DNA from: Diabrotica undecimpunctata
Taxonomy: Eukaryota > Arthropoda > Insecta > Coleoptera > Chrysomelidae
Length of the DNA stretch: 64,000 nt
Reading direction: 5' to 3'
Assembly (NCBI RefSeq): GCF_040954645.1
Contig: NC_092809.1
Location: 77,020,935 to 77,084,934, forward strand
The translations under genes and the position numbers were made by a program. Within the stretch, counting starts at the first letter, position 1, and each line of letters starts with the position of its first letter. Positions 22,501 to 32,144 of the stretch are shown in pieces. The notes beneath the pieces are model-generated. The model worked only from the letters and a program-made list of their open reading frames with translations, was not told the origin of the DNA and did no database searches.

Positions 22501-23272
22501 TTATATTTTCGGATAATGTTTTTTCTATATGGCCTTTAAAGATATTCCAGTTTGCTGAAGACTCTTTCCATTTGGATGAAGGAATTATTGTACATGGGTG
22601 ATAGTCCAAGTCGATGGTGATTACTATAGGTAAGTGAGTTGAACCCAGAGTATCGGAAACAGGATCCCATGTGGTATATCCAATTAGATTTGGTGTAACA
22701 AGGGATAGATCCACCATTGATGGAAGTTCATTAGGTCTTGTTACTTTGGTCGGTCTACAGTCGTTTAGCAGAACTAAATTACTGTTATCAAGCGCGTCTA
22801 CTATACACTTGCCCTGAGCGGAATCCTTCAAGGAACCCCACCTACTGTGGTGTCCATTGAAGTCCCCACCAATGACAACCCTACCACTAAATTGAGTTAA
22901 AAGCTTTTCCCAATCTCTATTATTGACTATCACTTTGGGTGGTTTATAAATACAAACGATTACCAATTTAATTTGTTCTATAAAAACTGCACACGTTTCA
23001 ATACCTTTATTAAAGTTTTTCGTTACATTAATTTCAGTAAAACAAAGGTTATTTGATATGAGGATGGCTACACCACCGTAACCATCAGGTCTATCGCTTC
23101 TGATAACGTTGTAACCTGTTAAACCAAAATTTTTATTTTTAGAAAGCCATGTTTCATTAAGCAGAATGACATCAACAACATTGTGCTCGAGATAATTAAG
23201 TAAACTAGGTTTATGTTTATTTATAGATTGACAGTTCCACTGCAGTATGTTAAATGTCCTGTTGTTCCCCAT
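19583..23272 (-). CDS. ORF2: APE endonuclease, reverse transcriptase and RNase H polyprotein
   Basis: About 1229 residues from the ATG at 23272 (an upstream in-frame TTG at 23281 is a less likely start). Endonuclease at residues 1-220: ILQWNCQSINKH, LLNETWLS, GGDFNGHHSRWGS, and the final STHLP with the conserved H. Reverse transcriptase at about 400-700: KSSAPGRDQI, YRPISLMSC, LFLDLKGAYDSV, GLPQGSVLSPLLFNI and the catalytic QYADDI. RNase H at about 945-1085: YTDGSKKEDGATG, YTAEAVAIEKAL, ILSDSLSVIKG and VKSHIGIEGNELVDQLAKD, with all four catalytic residues visible. A Cys/His knuckle (CSCDNISQCDINHILFKC) follows. This order is that of I-clade elements. It starts before the ORF1 stop, in another frame. 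The gene looks intact. Confidence 0.96.
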   Translation of the reverse strand: MGNNRTFNILQWNCQSINKHKPSLLNYLEHNVVDVILLNETWLSKNKNFGLTGYNVIRSDRPDGYGGVAILISNNLCFTEINVTKNFNKGIETCAVFIEQIKLVIVCIYKPPKVIVNNRDWEKLLTQFSGRVVIGGDFNGHHSRWGSLKDSAQGKCIVDALDNSNLVLLNDCRPTKVTRPNELPSMVDLSLVTPNLIGYTTWDPVSDTLGSTHLPIVITIDLDYHPCTIIPSSKWKESSANWNIFKGHIEKTLSENITDNITSAERFDFLLKTIDDAASFSMNIKNSFQPKSRIPVWWDYECKNMIISRKVAYKRYIEASNFENYIKYKQIQAKSKLLFTNKQKSSWINFVNTLNKNTPISKIWNFVNKLVNKNYRTRRYPLPNELIEELLDKFAPPYVDLPIQDNNKTSKYNIFQESFDMIEFEAALKSSKSSAPGRDQITYNIIYELPLIAKQSLLTIFNDWLFNGRYVDHMKEIVICLILKPNKDKTLSSSYRPISLMSCICKTFERLIKTRLEWLVEHYSILPSTQYGFRASVGTLDAISHLVTDIQITFSRNNYLACLFLDLKGAYDSVNLSILHKKLYDIGLPQNIATNIVHLYNNRVIYIKDHLNQLHGPRIAHTGLPQGSVLSPLLFNIFSASIHGIFDNTINCIQYADDICIYTERNSYTDCLEALESIMQNVNNWVKNHGLTISPDKSATMIFTRHRIRTPDKIKLSGYDIPIVKEYKYLGILLDPKLLWSKHVEYIKSRCEKGINILKCVTNRRWGADPKVALMFYRAYVRSIVDYGCILYGAASNTNLLTVDRIQFKCLRICLGTMKSTPCPVLLAESNEIPLQNRREIMAIKHILKLRLNNNNLLSQLYELSIENLSNKYWRIKNSPPLADAFLETNEYPNIYGKEKRLPIYKANFQVTLNKPKVIIPKYTESPQINFVLLRSILSDYNDHVIMYTDGSKKEDGATGCAVYIPHKSESLKIKLPSHCSIYTAEAVAIEKALDWLDSHNLNKAVILSDSLSVIKGLNSDMTQHKRNNILCAIKNKTYSKDITVIWVKSHIGIEGNELVDQLAKDSTHVGLYIPIFTLEDLQQHYYNKIFINWKEKWKNIATNSNNQYYTIHPTLPQDVDYIFKYAMPKKLTATITRLKTNHGAFPAHLAKLNIIPSGVCSCDNISQCDINHILFKCDKHRYETDQLYSKLSEFKIQTPINITHLLSLDSREVYELICNFLFKVGYTI

Positions 23273-24551
23273 CGCTTTCAATATCTGTTAGGTTGTTCAA
23301 CATTTTTTCAATTTCTTCTTTTGTATTTTTTTGTAAGTTAGGTAAAAATATTTTAGGGTTAATTTTCTTGATGATATTTTCTATCAAGGCTGGAATTTCA
23401 TTGATTATTTTACATTCTATTTTTTCTTTATACGCCATAAACTCGTCCCTGTAGGGATTAGGGATTATAGGTTGGGATGAGGTGTTTGTAGCATTTGGAA
23501 ATCTTGGGAAAGTTGGTGCGTTTTTGATCGCAGTAGGAGATATAGCTTTACGCTTGTTTCTAGTTTTTTTAATGGTAGGTACATAGGATTGATTTTGATT
23601 TGTACCTTCAGGGATGTTAGGGGTTAAGGCGGGGAAATTTTGTATAGTATTGAGGATACCGAATCTATTATTTGTAGTTACCTTGGCGTATGAAGGATTG
23701 TTAGCTATGGTTTCTGCCTCTTTAAAGGTAGTGTTTTCTAAAGCCATTATTGATTTTATTTTGTATTGGTGTTTAAATGCAGGACACTGTTTAGAGAGTG
23801 AGTTGTGTTCAGTGGAGTTGCAATGTAAACAAAATAGGGAGTTAGTGCATGTTTCATTATTATTATGAGTTTGACTACATTTTTTACAACGATTTGATGT
23901 TGATTTGCATTGCCGAGCAGTATGACCGAAACGAAAGCAATTAAAACACTGAACAACCGGATATATATATTGTTCAACATTAAACCTAACCAAGTCTAAA
24001 TTAACAGTCTTAGGAATGCTATTTCCTTCAAATGTCAAAATGACCATCTGGCGAGGTACAAGAATTGTTTCATTATCCGAATCAATTATTTTCCGTTTTA
24101 ACCTTTTTACTTCGACAACATTTTTATCTGAAACAATATTTTCTAAAATATACTTTTCATCCAAAAACGTATCGACTTCCCTAATAATTCCCTTCTTTTG
24201 AGTAAAAAATGATGGAATATACGCTACAAGTTTATTATCCTTAATAAGCTCATGTTCAATTAAAGAATTTGCGCAAGTATAAGTTTTAAAAATTACTTTT
24301 ACCTTATTTCTGCCAACAGGTTTAATGTCTAGTACATCGTGTTTAAAATATTGGTTTTTAAATAGATAATGACCGACACGTACTGGTGATAAACGGGACA
24401 AGTTTTTGTCTGTAGATTCTACAAAGACATTATAATACCCTGAATCATTTATTTTATATCTATTATTTAAATTAATATACCTTTTGTCTTCCGTATCCAT
24501 TGATGATATATTATTCTGGGGTGGCTCAACACCACCCCCCGATTCACTCAT
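23250..24551 (-). CDS. ORF1: Gag-like nucleic-acid-binding protein of the I-type element
   Basis: 433 residues from a clear ATG at 24551. A central RNA-binding-like region (VESTDKNLSRLSPVRVGHYL and following) precedes zinc knuckles at about residues 203-255: CFNCFRFGHTARQC (C-x2-C-x4-H-x4-C), then CKKCSQTHNNNETC and CLHCNSTEHNSLSKQC, the three-knuckle array of I and Jockey ORF1 proteins. The C-terminus is helical and charged. It packages element RNA in this family. It is not broken and overlaps ORF2 by 20-30 bases. Confidence 0.94.
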   Translation of the reverse strand: MSESGGGVEPPQNNISSMDTEDKRYINLNNRYKINDSGYYNVFVESTDKNLSRLSPVRVGHYLFKNQYFKHDVLDIKPVGRNKVKVIFKTYTCANSLIEHELIKDNKLVAYIPSFFTQKKGIIREVDTFLDEKYILENIVSDKNVVEVKRLKRKIIDSDNETILVPRQMVILTFEGNSIPKTVNLDLVRFNVEQYIYPVVQCFNCFRFGHTARQCKSTSNRCKKCSQTHNNNETCTNSLFCLHCNSTEHNSLSKQCPAFKHQYKIKSIMALENTTFKEAETIANNPSYAKVTTNNRFGILNTIQNFPALTPNIPEGTNQNQSYVPTIKKTRNKRKAISPTAIKNAPTFPRFPNATNTSSQPIIPNPYRDEFMAYKEKIECKIINEIPALIENIIKKINPKIFLPNLQKNTKEEIEKMLNNLTDIESDGEQQDI

Positions 24552-24712
24552 AATAATAAATAATTAGATCCTACCTTTTTTGAAGATCGGTTGGTTTATT
24601 TTCAAATTAAATACCTATTAATTTGATAATAGCACTAGTTAAGGACACGGCACAGATTTATCGAACGATGTTCACCTGTTAACTGTCCAACGAATACTGA
24701 AATGCTGACCTG

Positions 24713-25254
24713 GCTTTTTCAATTCTTTGTTTTATCTCAACTGAGTGGTTCCATTGGTTGTTTATAGTGGTTCCTAATTAGTAGTAACGCGGCACTTGGA
24801 TTATTTGTTGCTGATCTACCAGTAATTTTACTAGGTGAAATATGCTTCTTACTGATGACCATGTACTTTGTTTTCTTGATGTTAAAATCAAGCCCGTATT
24901 CTTGACTGATTCTCCACAATTGCGTTACTAGTGTCTGTAAACCTTCTAAACTGTCTGCAAAGAGGATGGTGTGGTCTGTATATCTGATGTTATTCAGGCG
25001 CTCACCATTTATGAGAATACCCTCTTCCATATGCTCTAAGGCCTGGCTCAAGGCCAGGCTAACGTCTATTCCGAATAGACGTTAAATAATAGGGGAGAGA
25101 GTATGCAGCCCTGTCGTACTCCTCTCCTTATTGCAACTTCTTCTGTTAGTTGGTCTTTCACCCGAATGGGTGCTGATTGGTTGTAGTATATGTTCTTGAT
25201 TACTCGAAGGTCTTTGTTATCCAGATCAGTCGCCTTTAGTATATCCATTAAATT
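24713..25254 (-). pseudogene. RTE reverse transcriptase, N-terminal part of the interrupted copy
   Basis: Minus-strand reading: LMDILKATDLDNKDLRVIKN, VAIRRGVRQGCILSPLLFNVYSE, then (after a frame change) GILINGERLNNIRY with TDHTILFADS, where the catalytic YADD is altered to YTDH, and DFNIKKTKYMVISKKHI. It ends with IEKARSAF, which continues at 19488 beyond the inserted element. Confidence 0.88.
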
Positions 25255-25259
25255 AATAC

Positions 25260-27794
25260 AGTACAAATTGCATGCATGTATGGGGAGGAACTAGTACTAC
25301 CATTCGTAGACTTGAATCTGCATTTGACATAAGAAATAGAAAAATACTTGATAAATGTTTAAAACAGCTGAAACCTCCGAGTAATACAAGTAAAAAAATC
25401 AACATAGGTATGAAAGTACTAGAGCGAAAATAAGTACATGGCAATATTATAAAATAGTGGTTTAAGAAGCCTCCCTGTCTAACATCGATTTCATATGGTA
25501 TTGACACATTCATTTTTTAAAAATAGGTATATCTTTTTTTGCAAAAAATGTGTGCGATACCTTCATATCGCCAAGATGCTTATTAAATTTATTGCATGGG
25601 ACACTGTTAAAAATGTACAACTAATAAAATGAATTGCCTTCTAATTATTTTTATGCAAAAACAAAAAATGTACTGGATTAAAAAAAATTGTTTTCCAATA
25701 AAAACGACAATTTTTGTATCCAATCGGAGACTTAAAGCACACGTATGGCGCCCAGGAAGTTCAAAGTTCATTTAAAACGCACCTCGAGCATCAAATGTCG
25801 TACCGTGAGAATTTTTTATCGTAGAGGGTACCGCCTTAATCACAACCAGTTCTAGTCCCCCACGCACGCACGCCCGCATCCAGAGACGTTACTGAGAGGT
25901 TTAAGAATTATGGAAATTACTGCAATAGCGTAATATATCTCAAAAACTAACCATAGTTTAGATATCTGCAGAGATAATTAAAAAAAAAACTATATAGAAA
26001 AAAACTGACGACGGATTCCGATTCAGCACTTAATTTATTAGGTGAAAATTATCAAAACGGAAATGCCATCTTTCGGTTTTGAGAAAATTCATAAATACGG
26101 TGAACAATTGAGGCATGCACATATTCTTTTTTATTAGTACCCCATTTTACTTATTTAAAGTACGCCGTAGCGTGTTTAAATTCAGCTTTCAAAAATGCGC
26201 GTGTTTTGGGGACCTCAATATCCACTTATACTTTGTAGCACTGCGTACTACAATGATATATGCAAGGCCAGAATCGCTCACTGTCGAAGAGAATTGGGCG
26301 GGGTTTTTTTAAACATATAGAAACTATATCGTATCTTAAATCCAAGCACAATTAGATAATATGAAATTATAATTTATTATTCGACGCCACCCCTGGTTTA
26401 TCCTCGAAGGGGACGAGCAAAAAAATTAAGATTTATCGAAGGTTTACAAGAAAACTATACTTTATTATTTCTTAGTAATGAACAAAAAGAAAACATTAAA
26501 AGTTATGTCATCCCAAAGGGATACCAAAATACCATTTTATGTTTACATTATCATAAACAAAAAAGCTTTGTATCGTGTTAAATTAAGAATTAGTTATAAA
26601 GAAAATGAATATATATATTAACCCCAAATTTCGAAATTTGTTTACATTGAAAATAATATAGTTATTTATCAACTAGGAATAATAGAGAAATTAAACCTTT
26701 AAATAAAATTAAAACACTTCACTATATTTTCATTCTTTGAGTACATAATCATTTCCCGTTTTCTTGAAAGAAGATATAATAAAAATTGGTACAACCTGAA
26801 TCTGCTCTGTTTCTTTTCTTATTTAATCAGTCAACCAAATGAAACCATTGATTCGGCTACATCCTATATCAATCCACCACCATCCTAGATAAGAGGGGTT
26901 AGGTATTCCATAAAAAGATGCCGCTACTGGGTCATGATCTGGAATAACTCCATACCAGTATTATCTTGAGGCATGTATTAGAAATATATCAGCGTTATAG
27001 CCTCTCCAATAAGGGTCTAAAAATAAATATCTGAAATATGGACAAGAAAAGGATTTCTTAGCTCACCTCTAAATGAGACCCACTTCGGAAACACGTCTTA
27101 ACGGTTGGACATTCTTAAGAGAAAAGAGCGAGACGCTATCTTGGCGCTCTGATTCTGGGCGTTAGTGACAAGTTGATAAATGTGCTCATCTACCGGATAT
27201 ATTTGGGAATTACAGAAGAATCCTTGAGTCGGCTACAGGTACTTGACAGATAGATGGGGTTAGTAGTTTTATTTAAAAATAAATAATCGAAATTATAACG
27301 ATTTTCTTTTAAATCTTTTGAAACGGTTACAACTTTAATATACTATAAGGACTGTATCATAGGCGTGGTTGTGGTTTAAAATAATTAGGAGAGGTAATTA
27401 AATGTTATACAGATAATAGCTCAATCAAGTTTATAATAAAGCTTATCAATGTTATCTACACTCGCGCACTGGTAGTTTTGATAGAAGCAGGGTTTCAATG
27501 GCGGTATTTACAGGCGGTGATTTCTCGTATAAGTTTTAATCTGTTTTTCCTGGATTAGCGGTGTTTCTCTATAACGGACTCGCGATATTTTTTTTACTGT
27601 ATTGCACTGCACTGTATTGAACGTACTAGGGACGGGCGAGAAAAGTTACGCAATTGAGATAAGGCATCAAATTGATTACCACTAGAATAAGAGTAAAACA
27701 ATATAATGCTAACAATCTAGAAAAAATAAAATCTAAACAAGTTGTATATTTGGCTAAAAGCGCCACTTTTGGTTAAAAGAAAACCTATATTAGA
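25260..27794. other. 2.5 kb without recognisable genes
   Basis: I find no family I recognise on either strand. A plus-strand stretch at 25268-25430 reads RRLESAFDIRNRKILDKC.. without a stop but I cannot place it. The stretch 25690-26320 is slightly GC-richer and may be old repeat sequence. Confidence 0.4.
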
Positions 27795-28080
27795 AGCCAC
27801 CTGACGTAAAATATATTAAATTTAGCACACCTTCGATGGGTAGGACATGTAATTAGGCGAGATGAAGATGCAAAGATCAAAAAAATGTTCGACCGAAGAG
27901 GACCAATGGGAAGACGAGCCAGAGGAAGACCAAAACTTAGGTATCAAGATAACATAGAGGATGATCTAAAATCCATCAAAGTTGGAGAAGAGTTGCCAGA
28001 GACAGGGGCGAATAGAAGATTGTTCTAAAGAAGGCTTTGGCTCATAACGAGCTGTAATTCCACTGATGATGATGATGATA
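27795..28080 (+). pseudogene. RTE C-terminal fragment with (GAT)n tail
   Basis: Plus strand reads LRWVGHVIRRDEDAKIKKMF, GRRARGRPKLRYQDNIEDDL and a VGEELPETGANRRLF end, then a GATGATGATGATGATA tail at 28062-28080. This is the terminal block of an RTE ORF followed by its microsatellite tail. Upstream coding sequence is absent. Confidence 0.8.
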
Positions 28081-28777
28081 TTAGAAACCACAGTTAGAAG
28101 TCTTACGGCGCGCAGCGATCCCGCTCATGTCGGCAGTTGTGTGGGAGTTTGGCGATAGGCTGATAAATCAGGACCGTACGCGTTTCATTTCAAAAATCTT
28201 TACTCATTAATTTAGCTGAGTTAAATAACAGAATAAACAAAAAAAAAACAAATTAATTCATAAAAAATGCCTGTATACATAAACTATTTATAGTTTATTC
28301 GTTTAACAAATTCCCATCAGTAAACATGAGCACGTTTTGATATTCGCCGTCTCATTCGTCAAGAGGCTATTAAATCTAATTTATTACCTTAAACGAGACA
28401 GATTCTCATGTTACAGATCCCAACTTGCGAGCATTTTAAATTCAAATTGTATCGTGTTGATTTTTAAGTTAATATATTGTGTTATATTTATGTTATAGTT
28501 ATTGTTAAGTTATTTACTGGTCGTGTTATTTTTTAGAGTTTAGTTTAATTGTGATATAATGATTAAATTTCAAGAAATTCTTACACTAACAGTTTCAAAA
28601 GTAAATATTTTTAAAAATCATATGATACATAGGTCGTACATCAGTACGACCCTGTTTGGCTTACACGTGGTTCTATTGACGATTGGGAATTTGTAGAATG
28701 AATAGGGTTTAATACCTCGTAAATACTTATCTACATATATACAAAAACAATGTAAGTAGTTTACCCTATACAACACG

Positions 28778-28781
<4 letters not shown>
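28081..28781. other. No recognisable feature
   Basis: No gene that I can support between the RTE tail and the (TA)n tract. Confidence 0.45.

Positions 28782-28844
<63 letters not shown>
28782..28844. repeat. (TA)n tract
   Basis: About 31 TA units, followed by CAACATATATACATATATATACATA. Confidence 0.96.
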
Positions 28845-28846
<2 letters not shown>

Positions 28847-28984
28847 ACATATATACATATATATACATAAAATACCCAAGAAGATCATAACTGAAATGTA
28901 CTGTACGTACAGTACTAAAAAAAAACAAATAAGCATTACATCTGAGATGTTTCTCGCTAATTAATACTAATCGCAATCCATATC

Positions 28985-29808
28985 TAAATCGTTCACATCC
29001 TCTGAATCATCTCTTATATTAATTATCACCGGTTCAATATCTTCCTGCAAATTGTCCACCGCAAACATTTTTTTCTTCTACTTTCTTGACGTTGTTCACA
29101 TAAAAATGCCACTGCTCTTTAGATACGCGTTGTTAAACTTCTTTTATCAACTGTTCTACCGTTTTTTCTTTAAAATCGACGTTGTTTGAAGCCACATACC
29201 TTTTCGCTTGACTCCACACCATCTCAATCGGGTTCAGCAATGGCGGCAGTCTCAAAATCTTAACGCCATATTTTTCCGCAATTGTTTCAATCTTGTACTT
29301 GTCATGCTCGTCTTTAAATGCGGCCGCAGTATCGAGTAATTCACTTTTTAGGTACTCTTCCTAGAAGAAAGTGTTCTTTTGGATTAGCCCATCCTTGATT
29401 TGCCTTTTGTTCCACAATTTTTTCGGAAAATCACATTTGCGAGAGTGGTATGACGCGTTATACAAAACAACAACGTTTTCTTTGTCTTTCGGCAAGTTTG
29501 GAATTAACGTTTTCTCAAACCATTCTTCATATAGATCCCCGTCCATTTCGAGGTGGTAATTAGCGGTTCCCTTCTTGGCCAAGAAAGTTAATTCGGCCCA
29601 TGCCACAAAACCAGCTTCGCTTCCAGCATGAAAAAGAACAAATCGAGGACCTCTTTGGGTTGGAGCTTTCAGTCTAGTAGAGAGCCCTTTTATGAAGACA
29701 TCTCGTGGATTCTTGATCGTTGTGTCCTCCCATTCCTTTTTAACTGAAGAACCGACGTTAGTCCAAGACTCATCGGTATAAACAAGGTTTATATTATCCT
29801 TCTTCCTC
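28985..29808 (-). pseudogene. Tc1/IS630-like (DDE_3) transposase fragment
   Basis: The minus strand reads LVYTDESWTNVGSS (first catalytic D), then RFVLFHAGSEAGFV, LTFLAKKGTANYHLEMDG, WFEKTLIPNLP and VVLYNASYHSRK, where the second catalytic D of the usual xDNAxYHS is replaced by Y. After a stop at 29361 the frame continues to LRLPPLLNPIEMVWSQAKR, with the third catalytic E present but a few residues lost before NPIE. The N-terminal DNA-binding domain is gone: it is replaced at about 29808 by a BEL fragment. Dead copy. Transposase identity is firm; the subfamily is not. Confidence 0.85.
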
Positions 29809-30060
29809 AATATTTATAGATACTTTCTTTATTGACCTAATGTATTCGCCATTAGGTGTGAGTACCCTAATAGTTCGACCAAGAGAATCGTTGCCTGGGA
29901 GAAATTCGACGGCCTTTGCTAAAGGCCAGAGGAGCCGAGGAGTCTTTACATCCTTAATTAATACAATATCGCCAATCTTCAAGAGATCAGTAGCGATGTT
30001 CCACTTACTCCTACTTTGGGCCATATTTAAATATTCTACCGAGCACCTTTTTCAGAAAGT
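29809..30060 (-). pseudogene. BEL/Pao retrotransposon C-terminal domain (DUF5641-like)
   Basis: Minus strand reads RSKWNIATDLLKIGDIVLIKD, PRLLWPLAKAVEFLPGNDSLGRTIRVLTP and a NGEYIRSIKKVSI end. WPL, the PG-D-G-RT spacing and the final R-x2-KK-x-S are typical of the domain at the end of BEL/Pao Pol. The rest of the element is absent and it directly joins the Tc1-like remnant. Confidence 0.8.
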
Positions 30061-31099
30061 TTGATGAATTTTCGAGATATTCTGAAAGAGGGAGAGACAG
30101 TTCTGTGATATCTCATAAAGATCTGGTTGTGTGGACTTGTGAGATTTTTTCCTATAATAGAAATGTCCGGGTGTTAGTAATGAGAGATAATTTGGATGAT
30201 TTGAGAGTTGAGTAATGGGTCTTGGGTTCAAAAGAGCTTACATTTGTTAAATTACTGTATAAAAGACTTCAAATGTAAAACGAAGGTTTCCCACAAGACG
30301 ATAAAGATGATATTTGTACATTTAATCTCTACCTCATGCAATCCAAATTTAAAGCATATAGACCACAAAAGGCGAGATTAAAATTAAAAAAAGTCTTAGT
30401 TAAACAATAATTAGTCTTTGCCCTTTGGACACTGGCTTATGTAAACCTTGGGTGGTATTGTCTCCCCAGTATTTGTCATGGGTATGAGAAGATTGGATGT
30501 CAGTTTCATCCATTTAAAATATGGGTCGATTTTTTTCCCTATATTCCCTTTTTTTGAAAACATTTTCAAATAATTTTTCTAAAAATTCAAAAAGAGGGAA
30601 AAACATTTATTACATCCAAAAGTTTCTAGAAATTAGTAAATTAAACAAATTTTGTTTTTAATCTACTAATGTTAAGTTTCTAAAAATGTTTTTCAAATCT
30701 GTTTTGCAGCAAACTCATTAGCATACCTAATTTTATTTGGTGATTTACTACATTTTTACAACTATTCGTTCCACTTTATCACTTGATTTGAATTTTTATT
30801 TTTTTATTTTAGCTCTTGAAAATAATTGTAACCACAATTGGAAGCTAGAGTAATTAAAAAATAGTTCTCTCAGTGCCCTTTTTATTGAGTCCAACCCATG
30901 CTTAGTTTTGTTTTTTTCCAAACGAGTCAACAAGTACTTCTTTTTTCTTAAAATCCATCTTAATAATTTACAAAAATCAATCACAATAACAGCTCTTCCA
31001 ATACAGGTAAAATAAACAATATTTTTTGTCACAAACTCTTCTACAAGCACCTTCCGGTTTCAACAAATATTTTCTTGTGGCATGGTAATGCAACTGACT
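30061..31099. other. AT-rich stretch with one dispersed-repeat copy
   Basis: No supported gene. 30840-30965 is the second copy of the repeat seen at 7298-7420; the rest holds nothing I recognise. Confidence 0.5.
30840..30965 (-). repeat. Dispersed repeat copy 2 (PLE-end-like)
   Basis: Minus strand starts AGAAAAAAGAAGTACTTGTT and runs parallel to 7298-7420 (shared GACTCGTTTGGAA, ATGGGTTGGA and ACTATTTTTTAAT blocks). This copy has an open reading (YLLTRLEKNK..) that the other lacks. Confidence 0.6.
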
Positions 31100-31112
31100 A
31101 TTTTTGTTAATT

Positions 31113-31837
31113 CTTCTTCTTCTTCTTGTGCCATTCCTATAGGAGATTGGAAATCATTAAGGCTATCCTGACCTTGTTTACAGATGACCTAAAGAGTTCA
31201 TTAGTGGTACAGCCAAACCACTCTCTCAAATTACGCAACCATGACATTCTTCTACGGCCTGGATTCCGTTTTCCTTTTATTTTTCCTTGCATTATATTTT
31301 AAAGTAATGCGTATTTATGTCCTCTCATCAGTTGACCCAAATATGCGAGTTTTCTTCGTTTGATCGTTGACAAAATTTCTGGGTCTTTTCTTATCCTTCG
31401 CTTTACTTCAAAGTTTGTAACTCTTTCAACCCAACTTATCTTCAGCATTCGACGGTAGCACCACATCTCGAAACTTTCAATATTTTTTATATTGTTCTGC
31501 TTGAGAGTCCAGGCCTCTACACCGTATAATAGCGTGTTAAATACGTAGCCCCTTAGCATTCTTAATCGGAGAGGGATGCTTATATACTTATGCCATAATT
31601 GTTGCAGGCAATATTTATATTTGTAAGTAATCGTTGTAATTCTTCTACTGTTCTTGCGACTAGTACAGTGTCGTCTGCGTATCGAACATTATTTACAACC
31701 TCTCCATTGATTACGATTTCTTCGTTTGCTTGCAAAAGGGTTTCCTGGCAGATGCTTTCACTATAAACATTAAATAGCAGCGGTGACAAAATGCATCCCT
31801 GTCGTACTCCTCTACGTATTTCTATTGCTTGAAGTTA
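31113..31837 (-). mobile_element. 5'-truncated RTE insertion with 13-bp target duplication
   Basis: Bounded by ATTTTTGTTAATT at 31100-31112 and 31838-31850. On the minus strand it reads GCILSPLLFNVYSE-type sequence (31760s), NNVRYADDTVLVAR with an intact YADD, then jumps after NNYGISI to LRGYVFNTLLYGVEAWTL, EMWCYRRMLKISWVERVTN and RKLAYLGQLMRG, ending in GAAGAAGAAG. About 80 residues of the thumb are deleted at 31560-31610. Confidence 0.88.
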
Positions 31838-31932
31838 ATTTTTGTTAATTAGAGGCCACAATTAAACTTTAAAATTTTTTTAAAATAAGTTTATTTAAAG
31901 AATAAATATTTATAATGATGAATTGTATTGCT

Positions 31933-32141
31933 TTTAGCAAATGATGATCGGTGCCACATGATGGCCCTCTGGCTACTCGAACATCTTGTATTTTAATTTT
32001 AGTTCTCTGTCTTACAATGCTATAATCTATTATAGATTTCAGATTTCTGGTCCGTTGTATCCACGTGTATTTGTGTATATCGCGATGTGGATAAAATCCA
32101 TTTAATATTTTTAAGTTATTTTGGGTGCATGTTGTTACGAA
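31933..32141 (-). pseudogene. RTE APE endonuclease fragment, inverted
   Basis: Minus strand reads CTQNNLKILNGFYPHRDIHK, YTWIQRTRNLKSIIDYSIV and RGPSCGTDHHLLK, the last third of an RTE endonuclease with the conserved TWI...ID and the final catalytic H in TDHHL. Confidence 0.85.
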
Positions 32142-32144
32142 TAA

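Larger units (their letters stand above)
19502..24699 (-). mobile_element. Full-length I-type non-LTR retrotransposon, probably recent
   Basis: AAATGCTGACCTG occurs at 19489-19501 and again at 24700-24712; outside these copies the RTE reading is continuous, so this is a clean 13-bp target duplication. The element starts on the minus strand with CAGTATTCGTTGGACAG at 24699; a CAGT start resembles the initiator of Drosophila I-type promoters. It has a ~150-bp 5' UTR, ORF1, ORF2 overlapping by a few bases, a short 3' UTR and a (CA)n tail. Both ORFs are unbroken, so the copy could be active. Confidence 0.92.
18988..25245 (-). mobile_element. RTE retrotransposon copy interrupted by an I-type element
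   Basis: The two RTE halves (24713-25254 and 18988-19488) become one continuous reading when the I-type element between 19502 and 24699 is ignored. The RTE 3' end is at the left (GAAGAAG tail), its 5' truncation near 25246. CATTAAATT occurs at 18979-18987 and 25246-25254, a possible 9-bp target duplication. Confidence 0.82.

Noticed and set aside
23614..23868. 84-codon plus-strand frame
   Set aside because: It lies antisense within the ORF1 zinc-knuckle region of the I-type element.
25268..25430. Plus-strand stretch reading RRLESAFDIRNRKILDKC as a possible gene
   Set aside because: Short, no start or family match, and it lies at the truncated RTE edge; I list it only as part of an unassigned region.
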